Assembly: GCA_001584565.1 (NCBI GenBank)
Contig: LSFY01000001.1
Location: 1,040,001 to 1,104,000, forward strand
Source: Alkalithermobacter thermoalcaliphilus JW-YL-7 = DSM 7308
Lineage (GTDB): Bacteria > Bacillota > Clostridia > Peptostreptococcales > Peptostreptococcaceae
Direction of reading: 5' to 3'
DNA length: 64,000 nt
Within the stretch, counting starts at the first letter, position 1; each line of letters begins with the position of its first letter. The notes under the pieces are model-generated. The model was not told where the DNA came from. It saw only the letters and a list, made by a program, of their open reading frames with translations, and searched no databases. Below, piece after piece: positions 17,192-27,337 of this stretch. Made by a program: the position numbers and the translations under genes.

Positions 17192-17884
17192 CTACCTCTC
17201 AAAAGTCATTATAGTTGCTTCAAATCCTGCTTGTTTTAATCTATCAACTTGTCTTTCAGCGTTTTCTCTACTACTGAAAGAACCTGCCATAACTCTGTAT
17301 AATATGTTAGAATTATCTATTTGTTGTACTTGCTGTGTTTGTACAGTTTTCTCTCTATATTGAACTCCTATCTGCTCTAATATAGCTGTTGTTATAGCTT
17401 TTACTATTTCATCTTTTTTAGTATCAAATAACTTATTATCTTGAGAGTTATCTATAAATCCAATTTCTATCAAAACAGCAGGCATTTTTGTTTGTCTTAA
17501 TACATGAAAATTAGCTGTTTTAATCCCTCTATTTCTAAATCCTACTCCAACTAACTTCTCCTGTACTCTGTTTGCCAATTGTCTTGATTGTTGACTTGCA
17601 TTTGTGAATACAAATGTTTCTACACCCTGTGCTTGTTCAGGCTTAAAAGCATTTCTGTGAATAGATATGAAGTAATTTGAGTTGCTTCTGTTTGCTAGGT
17701 CTGTTCTTTGTGCAAGTGTTAAAGTAGTATCTGTTGTTCTACTTTCTATTACTTGCACGTTATGTCTTTTCAGCTCTTCAGCAACTGCTCTTGTAATTTG
17801 TAATACATCGTTTTTTTCTAGCCTTCCTTTGTAAGTCGCACCCGGATCGGTTCCCCCATGTCCTGCGTCTAAGAAAATTTTCAC
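17192..17884 (-). CDS. Endolysin: N-acetylmuramoyl-L-alanine amidase with SPOR domain
   Basis: 230 residues. Amidase_3 domain at 1-175 with zinc ligands in FLDAGHGGTDPG (His8), ESR (Glu near 47) and ISIHRNA, and catalytic VLIEIGFIDN. It cuts the bond between muramic acid and the stem peptide. The C-terminus (about 192-228, YRVMAGSFSSRENAERQVDRLKQAGFEA) is a SPOR peptidoglycan-binding domain. There is no signal peptide, so release depends on the holin gene whose end overlaps this start by 4 bp. Confidence 0.95.
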   Translation of the reverse strand: MKIFLDAGHGGTDPGATYKGRLEKNDVLQITRAVAEELKRHNVQVIESRTTDTTLTLAQRTDLANRSNSNYFISIHRNAFKPEQAQGVETFVFTNASQQSRQLANRVQEKLVGVGFRNRGIKTANFHVLRQTKMPAVLIEIGFIDNSQDNKLFDTKKDEIVKAITTAILEQIGVQYREKTVQTQQVQQIDNSNILYRVMAGSFSSRENAERQVDRLKQAGFEATIMTFER

Positions 17885-18309
17885 AATATCTCCTCCTTAT
17901 TTATTTTATTGTTTTTTTCTTTTACTTTTAACAACGTATTTCTAATAAAATCCGGCAAAGGCAAACCTAATGAGTCTAAGTTTTCGCATATACTTATTCC
18001 TTCGTTACTTATGTAAAAATATGTTGTTGCTGTTCTAAAAAGCGGTACTTCCATTCCAGACACAAGATCTAGTTGATGTGCTAATATAAGTGCTATAAAT
18101 ATAGCTATTTTTTTATTAAGACCTTTGAAGCCGATACTACTAGATAGTTCTTGCTGTCTGTATGCTTTCATAATTCCCGTAACATAATCACATATCATTA
18201 ATATCGCTAATATTTGTACTGTTGTATCCCATCTCCCTATCAAGTATGTTAATATGCTTCCTACTCCTGATGTAATAGCATTGATTATGTCTTTTTTATC
18301 CATTTGCAC
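17881..18309 (-). CDS. Phage holin (TcdE/holin-4 family)
   Basis: 142 residues with hydrophobic segments at TSGVGSILTYLIGRW, TVQILAILMICDYVTGIMKAY and KKIAIFIALILAHQLDLVSG, and a charged C-terminus. The DYVTG-(I/M)-KA motif is typical of the family 4 toxin-secretion/phage-lysis holins such as TcdE of C. difficile. It forms lesions in the inner membrane at the end of the lytic cycle and frees the endolysin encoded next to it. Confidence 0.92.
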   Translation of the reverse strand: MQMDKKDIINAITSGVGSILTYLIGRWDTTVQILAILMICDYVTGIMKAYRQQELSSSIGFKGLNKKIAIFIALILAHQLDLVSGMEVPLFRTATTYFYISNEGISICENLDSLGLPLPDFIRNTLLKVKEKNNKINKEEIL

Positions 18310-18322
18310 CCTCCCTTATTTA

Positions 18323-20653
18323 TTACTCTGTTTCTTTTATTTTGTTTTCTAACTCTTCTACTCTCGCCATTAACTTTTGCACTGCACTCCACAAAATAGA
18401 GACAGTGTTATACGTGTCTATTGCTTCATCGTCAAATAAGATTTCCTTGGGACAACCATTTTCTATTACAAAACCATATTTTTTTCTATCAATTCCATTT
18501 TCAAATTCATCTTTTAAATTATACTTGAATAATTTAGCGTCTTTTACAATTTTTTCAGTATCTATATCTAATTCTTCAACGTTCGTTTTCCACTTTATAG
18601 ACGAACCCGTCGGGAATGACGATGCCCTTATAGGTCTGTATGTTATAGTACCACCCGCATTCCAACCATTTCTATTAGTTACTCTTACCTCACCCGTATC
18701 TGCCACACCAATATAAAGCCCACTCGAAGCATTATTGGATACAATCCCATTAGTACGTAAGGCAGTACTTTCTAGTGCCAAATTAGCACTTCCAGCACCA
18801 TTTCTATAATACCTATCATCCAAACTCTCTCCATTCCACGCAAAACCGTTCGGTGAGTTGACAACACCATTATGAAATACGAAATAATTTGTCCCAGAAT
18901 AGAACCTTAATGTTCCATCTGCGTCCAATGCTTGAATACCTGCCCTAAAAACACCGTTACTGGTACCCGATAGTAACCAAGTTGCAGAAGCACCAGTTCC
19001 CATCACTGCATTAAATGCACCAGTTGAAGTTCCGTTTGTGGACCCCCAAGACGATGAACGTCCTGTTGATTGAACAAAGTTTGCATTTAATAGAGAATTA
19101 TGAGTATGATTTCCGACGGCAACAGTAGATGAGGTAGTCCCAAGCGGTATTCTGTTTATATTTAATCTGCCAGATGTAATTCTACTAGCGTCTATATTCG
19201 CATTATTTATAGAACCATTTACATTAATATTACCATTAAAATAACTTTCTCCCTGTACATCCAAGGAGCCTTGTTGCCATATTTTACCCACGCCAATTCC
19301 AGTCTTGCTAATACTCAACGCCATTTCACCAGTCGACAAAATAGCATATGATATTGTTGTATTGAATTTATCTATTATTTCAAGTCTAAAATCATATGCT
19401 TTGTCGATATCATAACCAGTTAAAATGTTTGTCCCAGTCAGGTCTGTTGTTATCGTTTGGTCTACTCTTGTACTCCAAGTTGTGGTCCCTCTCTGCCTAG
19501 AAAGTATCCTGTAATTTAATGTGTTTTTGTTATTTAACCAAGATACAGTTGCACTCCTAGTTACCAAAGCGTGGTTACCTAACGGGTTTGGTGTTCCGTC
19601 AGCATTACATCTCTGCACGCTAAACGTTTGTATAAAAGGTGTCGAATAAGGTAATACGTTTATGCTTACACTTTTAGTAGAGGTTCTACCCCTGCTATCT
19701 GTAACGGTGCCTGTTATCGTAACAGCACCACTACTTGTGATAATATTACTCGTAGCAGTTTGACTGTTATAACTCACGCCATCGACTGTAATTCTATAAC
19801 TAGTTATAGTTGAAAATTTCGAACCAGTTGCACCTGTTATAGCTAAATTAAGTCTTGATAAATTTTGTACATATCCACCTATTTCAGTTGCAACAACACT
19901 TACATTCTCACTATGCGTTATAGTATTAAACGTCGGTACTATTGAACTCGCCACTGTTGCGGTCCTACTTTGTGAAACTGTATCCCCAATTTTAGTACTA
20001 CCGCTAAACGTTGTAACAAATAGTGTTACGGTTGCAGTTGTAGAGTTTGGTATTAACCGATAAATAGCGTCTTGTTCGGCAGTAGATAGATTTACAGTAG
20101 TACTAGCACCAATCCCAGTTCTTGTTGCAATAGTCGTATTTCCAACCTTAAACTCCAAAGTGTGTGTGAATGATGTTGAGTGTCTATTCAACGAAATTGG
20201 AATACTATCCCCTATTGTGAAGTTGTTGTAAGTGGTTATTGTACTCGCCCTCGGTATCGGCTGTAGGGTAAAATTTTGATTTGCTATTGATACTGTTCCA
20301 TAATACGTTCCCGATAAAGTTACATTCAAATCAACATTACCGCTTATACCAAAAGTTCTCGTTCCGTCTGCGTTATGCGATATTGTTCTACTTGCAGTAA
20401 ACAACAACTTTTTTTGATTACCGCTCAAGCTGATATTTGCACTACTAGTTGAATAAGTGGTACCATCTATTGTTATCCTTACTGTTTTTCCAACACTAGA
20501 GTTTATCGTATAACTGCTCCCGCGACTTATTAAGAAAAAGTTAGCTGTGATTGTACTAGTGTTATTTGTTATATTTTGATTAGCAGACCACTCTATTTGT
20601 ATAGAGTAGCCTGTTCCGAAATTATTTGTTAGCGTTCCACTTAAAACTGACAT
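18323..20653 (-). CDS. Tail fibre / receptor-binding protein with C-terminal S74-like chaperone
   Basis: 776 residues. The opening SVLSGTLTNNFGTGYSIQIEW and the following Ser/Thr-rich beta repeats are of the DUF859 type found in siphovirus tail proteins. The centre (about 440-660) has collagen-free fibre repeats with HTHNSLL and YFVFHNGVVNSPNGFAWNGESLDDRYY. The end (SIKWKTNVEELDIDTEKI...ILWSAVQKLMARVEELENKI) resembles the Peptidase_S74 intramolecular chaperone, which trimerises the fibre and then cleaves itself off. Its start overlaps the upstream gene stop by one base. Confidence 0.85.
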   Translation of the reverse strand: MSVLSGTLTNNFGTGYSIQIEWSANQNITNNTSTITANFFLISRGSSYTINSSVGKTVRITIDGTTYSTSSANISLSGNQKKLLFTASRTISHNADGTRTFGISGNVDLNVTLSGTYYGTVSIANQNFTLQPIPRASTITTYNNFTIGDSIPISLNRHSTSFTHTLEFKVGNTTIATRTGIGASTTVNLSTAEQDAIYRLIPNSTTATVTLFVTTFSGSTKIGDTVSQSRTATVASSIVPTFNTITHSENVSVVATEIGGYVQNLSRLNLAITGATGSKFSTITSYRITVDGVSYNSQTATSNIITSSGAVTITGTVTDSRGRTSTKSVSINVLPYSTPFIQTFSVQRCNADGTPNPLGNHALVTRSATVSWLNNKNTLNYRILSRQRGTTTWSTRVDQTITTDLTGTNILTGYDIDKAYDFRLEIIDKFNTTISYAILSTGEMALSISKTGIGVGKIWQQGSLDVQGESYFNGNINVNGSINNANIDASRITSGRLNINRIPLGTTSSTVAVGNHTHNSLLNANFVQSTGRSSSWGSTNGTSTGAFNAVMGTGASATWLLSGTSNGVFRAGIQALDADGTLRFYSGTNYFVFHNGVVNSPNGFAWNGESLDDRYYRNGAGSANLALESTALRTNGIVSNNASSGLYIGVADTGEVRVTNRNGWNAGGTITYRPIRASSFPTGSSIKWKTNVEELDIDTEKIVKDAKLFKYNLKDEFENGIDRKKYGFVIENGCPKEILFDDEAIDTYNTVSILWSAVQKLMARVEELENKIKETE

Positions 20654-23600
20654 TAATTACCACCTACCCATTTAAAGAAAGTCATATCATCATTGTATTT
20701 TTCTATAATGTGAGAACCTATCACAGCTGAATTTAGCACATGAAGTGATTTGATATACATTTTTTGCCCATTCACATATGCAGCAACTTGCCCGTTATCT
20801 AAAAAACTCATCTGTTCATTTGAAATACTTATTTGCAACGGACTTGTTGATTTACCTATTGTAAGTCCTTGTTGACTAAAATTAAAATAAGATTTTACAT
20901 TACTCAAATCACCCTCAACGTCGCTCAATTTCCCTGTCATTTGACTAAATTCTAAATTAAGACTTTGTGCAGTTGATTTTATTTCAGACCTGTACGCAGT
21001 TGTCAAGTCATCTCTTAAATCTATTAACTGAGAACTTACTGTTCCAATTATAGCGTCAGAGGTTTGCGATATCTCACTTTGCATATTAGTAACTACCTCG
21101 GATGCTGTTATGTTTGTGTGCTCTATTGCATCTTTAAACTGAGTATCTGTATAAGTCCTTACCGCTTGAATTTCTTCATCTACATCTTCAGGAGCAGGAG
21201 TCCAATCTGTTGCTTTGTTGCCTTTTTCAAATTTTATATCAGTAATATAAATATCAAATGGTTTACGAGGTTCTCCACCTATCATTACATTAAAACTATC
21301 CTTATCCAAATCAGTAGATGTAAATGAGAAAGTATATCGTTTTGGCTCATTAGTAAGTGGAAACTCAGATCTAGGTTGTGGATTATTTCCATCTGCTCCT
21401 ACTTGATGAAATAAAACTCTTGCACCACCTTCATATAAATCTGTTTTAAATGCTGTAAATGATATTGTAAACGGAGTATTTTTTTCAAAATACCTTACAG
21501 TTTGTTGTATGCCTCTCCAATCTGCTGTATCATTTTGAGTAAGATGCACCCAATATTTACCGTTAATTTCAACAATTTCTCTTTGACAAGTACCCCAATT
21601 TGCCCAACGTGTTAAATCACCAGTTTGAAAATTACTATTCCTTAATAAATTCCTCCCACCAATCTCAATCCCATCAACTCTTGCATCAGCATGAGCTTTA
21701 GCCTCAGCTATGCCAGCATTAAAAGTTTCGGAAGTTACTCTTTGAGTTATTGCTATGTTTGAACTAATATCAAGAGAGCTTCCAACATTACTTGATAGTT
21801 TATCCACTGATATACTTCTTGCTTGTATTCTATCAGCACTAATGAACCCCGACGTTATTTTAGCTGCGTCCAAGTTTGCTATTTTTGCGTTTGTAATAGC
21901 TCCATCAGCTATTATTGCGCTTCCTGCAGTGATTGTATTTGAGGCTATATTATTAGCAGTGATTGTATTTGAGGCTATTTTACCACCTGTTATAGTGCCT
22001 GCTACAATTTTATCACCTGTTATAGCGTTAGCTGAAATATGTGTATTTTTTATAGTGTCGGCAGGTATTTTATTTTCTGTTATAGAATTATCTGCTATTT
22101 TATCACTTGTAATAGCACCTGTTGAAATTTGTTCGTCTGTGTGTAATTTCCATTCGCTTGCTATACTACCTCGCTGTAACATAGGCTTTGCTATCCAAAT
22201 TATACCATTTTTTACTAAATGAAATCTTACTCTTACTTTTGTTGTTCCTGCAGGGGCTGTACCACTCACATGAAATCTTTGCCAAACATTATTATTTGCA
22301 GGTAATATTGATGCACCAGTTTTAGCAATTCTTGAATTATCATTATTATACCATTCTAATTCAACTGCTGCCCCAGCGTCTATTGAGCTTTTATTAGTTG
22401 TATATGAATATACACTTGCTACAAATCTTCGCCCTTCTGTTGCAGGTATAAATTCACTAAATAATCCATACCATTTATTTGTAGTTTCTCCTGTAACTTC
22501 CGACTTCATTGTTACAGTATTGTCGTATAAAAAACTTGTATCTCTAACCCACTTATTAGCGCTAATCGTCCAGTATGAAGTATTGTTTATAAAATTTGTA
22601 TTATGAATTAAATTATCTCCGTCTATTGTTAAAGCCCCCGCAACTATATTGTCGGCTTTTAAATTTATTACATTTACTCGACTTGCATCTATTGTACCTG
22701 ATGTTATTTTGTTTGCTGTAAGACTAACAATTTTTGCGTCTGTTATTGAGCCGTCGGCTATTTGAGCTGTTCCTACAGCACCCGATTCTATTAAAGCAGT
22801 TGTAATTGCACCCGTAGTTATTTTTGCAGTTGTTATACTTGCATTTGCTATTTTTGCAGTATCAATTGACCCATTAGCTATTTTAGCATTTGTAATTGCA
22901 CTATCTTTTATATTAGCTGTATCAATTGTAGCATTTGCTATTTTAGCACCTTGTATTGTAGCGTTTGCAATTTTTGCATTAGTTATCGCACTATTTGCTA
23001 TTTTAGCGTTGGTAATACTACCATCTTCTATTTTCGCACTTGTTATTTGACCATCCCCTATTTTTGCAGTTGTCACTGCCAAATCGTCTATCATAGTAGT
23101 TGTTACTCTTAAGTTATCTATCCTTGCGTTTGTTGCTTGTATGTCTGCAACATTTGCTTTGTTTACTTGTAAATTATTAATTTGAGCATTAACAGCAGTT
23201 AAATCTGATACATTTGCCTTGTTTACTTCCAAGTTGTCAATTCTAGCACTCGCAGTGTTTAAGTCAGCTATATCTGCTTTTGTTGCTATTAGATTTTCAA
23301 TTATGCCTTCGTTCGCTATGATTTTCGATTCAACGACTTGTAACTTTGAATTGTTTTGTTCTATTTCTTCTCTAATCTTGTGAGTCAGATCTGCGAATGT
23401 CTGAATTAAGTTGCTTAAAACTACTCTTGTATTACGTCTTCGAATTGGGTTATATTCAATTTCTACGATTCTAGCGTTGACATCTATGTCTAAGTCTTCG
23501 TCTATGACTCTAATCTCGTCACCTAGTTCAAACTTTTCTATATCTTTAAATTCGTCTATTTCGCTGAGATCTAAAAGATCTACCTCGTAAGTAATATACG

Positions 23601-24195
23601 GGTTTCCTAGTGTATCTCTTTGTATGTTGTCTACTAGCTTTTTTATACCTTTCAGATTTTTAGAGAGTCTGAATTGAAGTCCGTCATTTCTGCCTATTTT
23701 CTTTAAAAAATATATATTGTATTTATCATAATTAATTTCTGCGTCAAATCTTTTAGCCAAATGATGTAGTAATTCTCTTTTGTTTTTTTCTGTTGTTATA
23801 TTAATATCTATTCTTTTCGTTACGTCTGTACATACTAAGTTGAACTCTGTGTCTTTCAGTAGTTCAGTAACTAAAGCTTGTGCTGTTGCATTTGTAAATA
23901 TAAATTGAGGCACTATATAGTCAATCAATTTGTAGCTTACTTGTTCACATAAAACATGTATAAAAAGTTTGTTTTCTGAAGTTCTTTCTTTCTCGTATTT
24001 TGCTATTTGAAAAAATTGATTATCAACTTCTATGTAGTTATTGTGATGTATATATTCTGTTTTAAGTTCTTCAAGTATAGTAGTAAATTCAAATATATAT
24101 TCTCCGTTGATTTGCTTTTTTATTTTTGCTGTTACAAAATTATCGAGTATAACTAACGTCTTTCCTTGTGAATTGAAAATTTTTGCGTAGTTCAA
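20653..24195 (-). CDS. Tail-associated endopeptidase / tail spike (Tal)
   Basis: 1180 residues. N-terminal 270 residues match the prophage tail endopeptidase (Tal) domain (MNYAKIFNSQGKTLVILDNF... LGDEIRVIDEDLDIDVNARIVEIEYNP). A coiled coil (280-370) is followed by about 12 degenerate ITNAKIANxxI repeats (roughly 375-500), a beta-sandwich/carbohydrate-binding-like module (530-680), more repeats, and a second module after GGRNLLRNSNF (880-1010). It closes the tail tip below Dit and probably binds or opens the cell wall. The repeats produce long low-complexity DNA at 22800-23070. Confidence 0.85.
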   Translation of the reverse strand: MNYAKIFNSQGKTLVILDNFVTAKIKKQINGEYIFEFTTILEELKTEYIHHNNYIEVDNQFFQIAKYEKERTSENKLFIHVLCEQVSYKLIDYIVPQFIFTNATAQALVTELLKDTEFNLVCTDVTKRIDINITTEKNKRELLHHLAKRFDAEINYDKYNIYFLKKIGRNDGLQFRLSKNLKGIKKLVDNIQRDTLGNPYITYEVDLLDLSEIDEFKDIEKFELGDEIRVIDEDLDIDVNARIVEIEYNPIRRRNTRVVLSNLIQTFADLTHKIREEIEQNNSKLQVVESKIIANEGIIENLIATKADIADLNTASARIDNLEVNKANVSDLTAVNAQINNLQVNKANVADIQATNARIDNLRVTTTMIDDLAVTTAKIGDGQITSAKIEDGSITNAKIANSAITNAKIANATIQGAKIANATIDTANIKDSAITNAKIANGSIDTAKIANASITTAKITTGAITTALIESGAVGTAQIADGSITDAKIVSLTANKITSGTIDASRVNVINLKADNIVAGALTIDGDNLIHNTNFINNTSYWTISANKWVRDTSFLYDNTVTMKSEVTGETTNKWYGLFSEFIPATEGRRFVASVYSYTTNKSSIDAGAAVELEWYNNDNSRIAKTGASILPANNNVWQRFHVSGTAPAGTTKVRVRFHLVKNGIIWIAKPMLQRGSIASEWKLHTDEQISTGAITSDKIADNSITENKIPADTIKNTHISANAITGDKIVAGTITGGKIASNTITANNIASNTITAGSAIIADGAITNAKIANLDAAKITSGFISADRIQARSISVDKLSSNVGSSLDISSNIAITQRVTSETFNAGIAEAKAHADARVDGIEIGGRNLLRNSNFQTGDLTRWANWGTCQREIVEINGKYWVHLTQNDTADWRGIQQTVRYFEKNTPFTISFTAFKTDLYEGGARVLFHQVGADGNNPQPRSEFPLTNEPKRYTFSFTSTDLDKDSFNVMIGGEPRKPFDIYITDIKFEKGNKATDWTPAPEDVDEEIQAVRTYTDTQFKDAIEHTNITASEVVTNMQSEISQTSDAIIGTVSSQLIDLRDDLTTAYRSEIKSTAQSLNLEFSQMTGKLSDVEGDLSNVKSYFNFSQQGLTIGKSTSPLQISISNEQMSFLDNGQVAAYVNGQKMYIKSLHVLNSAVIGSHIIEKYNDDMTFFKWVGGN

Positions 24196-24215
24196 TTAGC
24201 ATCACCTTCTTATCC

Positions 24216-24911
24216 TTATAAGTACATTTCTCTGTACTTTATAACAGTTTCCCCCCCAGAAACTGTAACCTGGTTATTACCGAGCGATAATTTTGGGAAA
24301 TTTCCTATAAAATCTAACATTTTGTTTGTTTTTTTATTATTGTTTATCGTATAACAGATCATCTTATCTGTATCTACGTAAGTTTTTTGATCAATATTTG
24401 TAACAGTGAATGATTTTCCATTTACATTTATTGTTGTTCTTGGACTTAAATTCAGCTCTGCTATAAATCCTACTTCTTGTGTTCCGTTGTTTTGTATACT
24501 TCCTATTCCGCTGATGTTAGCTATTTTAAATTCTGAATATGCAAAAGGCTCACAAACGAAATCGACAGTGAATATATCTATTGCAACGTCTATTGTTAAA
24601 TCTATTTCTTTATCTATTCTTGCTTTGTAGAACTTATTAGGTTCATCATCAAATTTAAGTTCTCCTTTTCCGCTCAACCATTTTGCTACATGCCTTCCAA
24701 TTTCACGCCTTTGATAGATATCTTTATGTTTTAAAAAACAGGTAACGGATATAACTCTATCGTTATACCCGTTTTCGAACTTATAACTTCCATCCTTACC
24801 TAAAATAATTTCCTCAGAAACTCTCAAGGAAGGTTTTAAATTTCTGTTATCTGTACGTGCTGTTATATTATAGTAACTTGAATGTACTCCGTTAAAAACA
24901 AATCCTACCAA
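24216..24911 (-). CDS. Distal tail protein (Dit)
   Basis: 231 residues, the size and position of siphovirus Dit (tail protein family PF05709). GVHSSYYNITARTDNRNLKPSLRVSEEIILGKDGSYKFENGY is the characteristic N-terminal belt region. It forms the hexameric ring between the tail tube and the receptor-binding parts. It overlaps the tape-measure gene end by 7 bp. Confidence 0.9.
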   Translation of the reverse strand: MVGFVFNGVHSSYYNITARTDNRNLKPSLRVSEEIILGKDGSYKFENGYNDRVISVTCFLKHKDIYQRREIGRHVAKWLSGKGELKFDDEPNKFYKARIDKEIDLTIDVAIDIFTVDFVCEPFAYSEFKIANISGIGSIQNNGTQEVGFIAELNLSPRTTINVNGKSFTVTNIDQKTYVDTDKMICYTINNNKKTNKMLDFIGNFPKLSLGNNQVTVSGGETVIKYREMYL

Positions 24912-26716
24912 GCTCCAACCCCCCTCAATCTATTATTGCTCATAGAATGTAGTTTTCTAGCGATTAGTTCAATATCGTTATCGTTTCTGACTGTCATATT
25001 TTGAATAGTTATGATTGGGCTTTGTAATAAGTTAGAATCCGCTTGTTTGATTTGACTGCTAATACCTTTTGCTATTTCACTGAAAATCTTTCTATTTAGC
25101 GGTAACACTGCTTCCTCATCTGCTCCTTCTCCTATCATCGCAAGAGTTGGACCTATAGCTTTTCCTCCTTTAGCAAGCATAGGAATGCGTGGAATATTTA
25201 ATCCAAAAGATTTTCCACCAAGTCCAGGTATCCAGTTTGGGATGTCAAATTTTACTCTGTTAAGCCCGTTTATCATTCCGTTCATTGCAGATATTATCTT
25301 ATTTATAATGCTTTTAATTCCTGAATACATTCCGTTCCAAACGCTTATCACAGCACCTTTCATAGCTGCTGCTTTAGCTACTATAGTATCCCAGTTTTTC
25401 CAAAGTGCTACCCCGATTGCTATTAATCCTCCTATTACTCCGATTGTAATTGAGACAGGTGCTGAAATCCCTGCAATAACCGGACCTAAAATGAGTGCTG
25501 CTGCTTTTAGTTGTCCAAATAAAGTTATAGCTTTCCCTACTACGATTAAAAGAGGTCCTATTGCTGCTACTACTAGTGCTATTTTAAGTATGAGCTCTTT
25601 TGTGCTATCGTCTAAATTCGCAAACCAATCCACCCAAACGATTATCTTGTCAACTACTTTAGAAATTATAGGTATTAATGTTTCGCCGAGCTGTATTGCA
25701 ATACCTTCTAGCGCACTTTTTAGCTTTGTCAATTGCCCTTGAAGATTGTTTTGCATTGTATCGGCCATTTTTTTAGCTTCGCCTGTGTAATTTGAAGTTG
25801 CTTGAATTAGTTTCTTATAATCTTCATCCGTAGCATTAATAATTGCCAACATGCCCGACATTGCTTCTTGCCCAAAGATTGTTGCTGCGTATTGTGCTTG
25901 TTGTTCTGCTGTTAAGTTGCTAAACTTTCCTCTTAGTTGTTCGATAATGTCTCTAAAAGGTAACATATTACCTTCTGCATCTGTTATCTCTAGCCCAAGC
26001 TCATGCATTAATTTACTAGCTTGTGCAGTCGGCTTTGTTAATCTTGTTATAGCACTCCTTAAAGTTGTACCTGCTTGCGATCCTTTTATACCAGCATTTG
26101 CCATGAGACCTAGCGCAAGGGATACATCTTCAACTTTGTATCCTAAAGCACCTGCAACTGGTGCTACATACTTAAATGATTCTCCTAACATTTCTACGTT
26201 TGTATTTGCTTTACTCGATACACTTGCCAATAGATCAGCAAATTTACTTGTTTTGTCGGCACTCATTCCGAATGCTGTCATTGCATCAGATACAATATCT
26301 GCCGTTGTTGCTAAATCTGCTCCACTTGCTGCTGCTAAATCAAGAAGTCCCGGCATAGCTGCTATAATCTGATTAGTATCATATCCAGCCATTCCTAAAT
26401 ATGTCATTGCTTCAGCAGATTGTTTAGCAGAAAACATCGTTGTTGCTCCTAATTTTTTAGCAGTTTCTTGAAGATGTTTGAAGTCTTGTCCTGTTGCACC
26501 AGTTATTGCTTGAACTTTTGACATACTGCTTTCAAAATCAGCGCTTGTCTTAACCACTGCGGCACCTACTCCTAGAATTGGTAAAGTTAGACGTGTAGTC
26601 ATTGTTTTTCCTGCGTTCTGTAAAGTCTGCCCTATATAACTTATTTCTCTAGTAGCTTTTTTCATTTGTTTTTCAAACGAACTAAGATCTGCACCTATTT
26701 TTACTAATAAACTCAT
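24905..26716 (-). CDS. Tape-measure protein (TP901 type)
   Basis: 603 residues. The TP901 core reads VVKTSADFESSMSKVQAITG...LGATTMFSAKQSAEAMTYLGMAGYDTNQI (55-120), then three strongly hydrophobic helices (LILKIALVVAAIGPLLIVVG; LILGPVIAGISAPVSITIGV). It sets tail length: by the usual rule of about 0.15 nm per residue, roughly 90 nm. There is no lytic transglycosylase or peptidase domain. It lies directly after the frameshifted chaperone pair, as in nearly all siphoviruses. Confidence 0.93.
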   Translation of the reverse strand: MSLLVKIGADLSSFEKQMKKATREISYIGQTLQNAGKTMTTRLTLPILGVGAAVVKTSADFESSMSKVQAITGATGQDFKHLQETAKKLGATTMFSAKQSAEAMTYLGMAGYDTNQIIAAMPGLLDLAAASGADLATTADIVSDAMTAFGMSADKTSKFADLLASVSSKANTNVEMLGESFKYVAPVAGALGYKVEDVSLALGLMANAGIKGSQAGTTLRSAITRLTKPTAQASKLMHELGLEITDAEGNMLPFRDIIEQLRGKFSNLTAEQQAQYAATIFGQEAMSGMLAIINATDEDYKKLIQATSNYTGEAKKMADTMQNNLQGQLTKLKSALEGIAIQLGETLIPIISKVVDKIIVWVDWFANLDDSTKELILKIALVVAAIGPLLIVVGKAITLFGQLKAAALILGPVIAGISAPVSITIGVIGGLIAIGVALWKNWDTIVAKAAAMKGAVISVWNGMYSGIKSIINKIISAMNGMINGLNRVKFDIPNWIPGLGGKSFGLNIPRIPMLAKGGKAIGPTLAMIGEGADEEAVLPLNRKIFSEIAKGISSQIKQADSNLLQSPIITIQNMTVRNDNDIELIARKLHSMSNNRLRGVGAW

Positions 26717-26734
26717 TTTTCCACCTCCTTTAAC

Positions 26735-27040
26735 TTAAGCGAATATTTGTTTCAGTTCTGATAAATGTTCTTTTTTAGTATCTGAGTCTATTTCATTTAC
26801 ATTGCTTTTCTTGAATACCTTATATTTTTTTCCTGTTCTTGCATTTACATATCCAACTTGAGCGGCCACGGCATATGCTTCAATGTTATTTTCAAAACGT
26901 TCAATAGCTCCTTCAAGTGTTAATTGTATTTCTCTATAAGTCATATCGTAAAATTCAAAAACGGATATGCTTAAGTAGTTTAGAGCCATTTTAAGCATAT
27001 CCGTTTCTGTTATGTTGTAATTATCACTTACTTTTTTTTT
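26735..27040 (-). CDS. Tail assembly chaperone gpGT extension (made by -1 frameshift)
   Basis: This frame has no good start. A -1 slip on the nine-A run at 27032-27040 fuses it to the preceding gene as ...NNSKKKVSDNYNITETDMLKMALNYLSISVFEFYDMTYREIQ. It encodes the T part, which contacts the tape-measure protein. The arrangement (G, slippery site, T, tape measure) is conserved in long-tailed phages. Confidence 0.85.
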   Translation of the reverse strand, partial: KKKVSDNYNITETDMLKMALNYLSISVFEFYDMTYREIQLTLEGAIERFENNIEAYAVAAQVGYVNARTGKKYKVFKKSNVNEIDSDTKKEHLSELKQIFA

Positions 27041-27330
27041 GAGTTGTTTGGTAATGCTAGTTCTATAGCTTCTGATAGTTTCTCAACTATATAGTCTAGT
27101 CCGTGTTTTTCTATTCCTTCATCCATTATGTTGCCGGTTTTTTCTAGTGTAAGTTCTTTATCTTCCCAAATTAAACCACAATAAAACAAAACTCTTAATT
27201 CATTAAATTCTGTATATTCAGTCAGACTTGTTAAAGGCTTTCCTAACATATCTCTAATTTGACAAAATGCATTCACTCCAAATCTCAAATTTCTCATTTT
27301 ATCTAATTCTATTGCAACACATTTTTTCAT
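27028..27330 (-). CDS. Tail assembly chaperone gpG
   Basis: 100 residues (MRNLRFGVNAFCQIRDMLGKPL...) ending LPNNSKKK at the slippery run. The fold is typical of small helical tail chaperones. Position between the tail-tube protein and the tape-measure gene identifies it. Most ribosomes stop here and a minority make the longer G-T protein. Confidence 0.85.
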   Translation of the reverse strand: MKKCVAIELDKMRNLRFGVNAFCQIRDMLGKPLTSLTEYTEFNELRVLFYCGLIWEDKELTLEKTGNIMDEGIEKHGLDYIVEKLSEAIELALPNNSKKK

Positions 27331-27337
27331 AGTATCT

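Noticed and set aside
22800-23070. Regularly spaced short repeats that look like a CRISPR array
   Set aside because: They are in frame within the tail protein and encode degenerate ITNAKIA repeats; spacers are not unique.
24406-24630. Plus-strand frames opposite the tail genes (also at 25185, 25851 and 18342)
   Set aside because: They mirror long coding genes on the minus strand and have no ribosome sites or family signatures.
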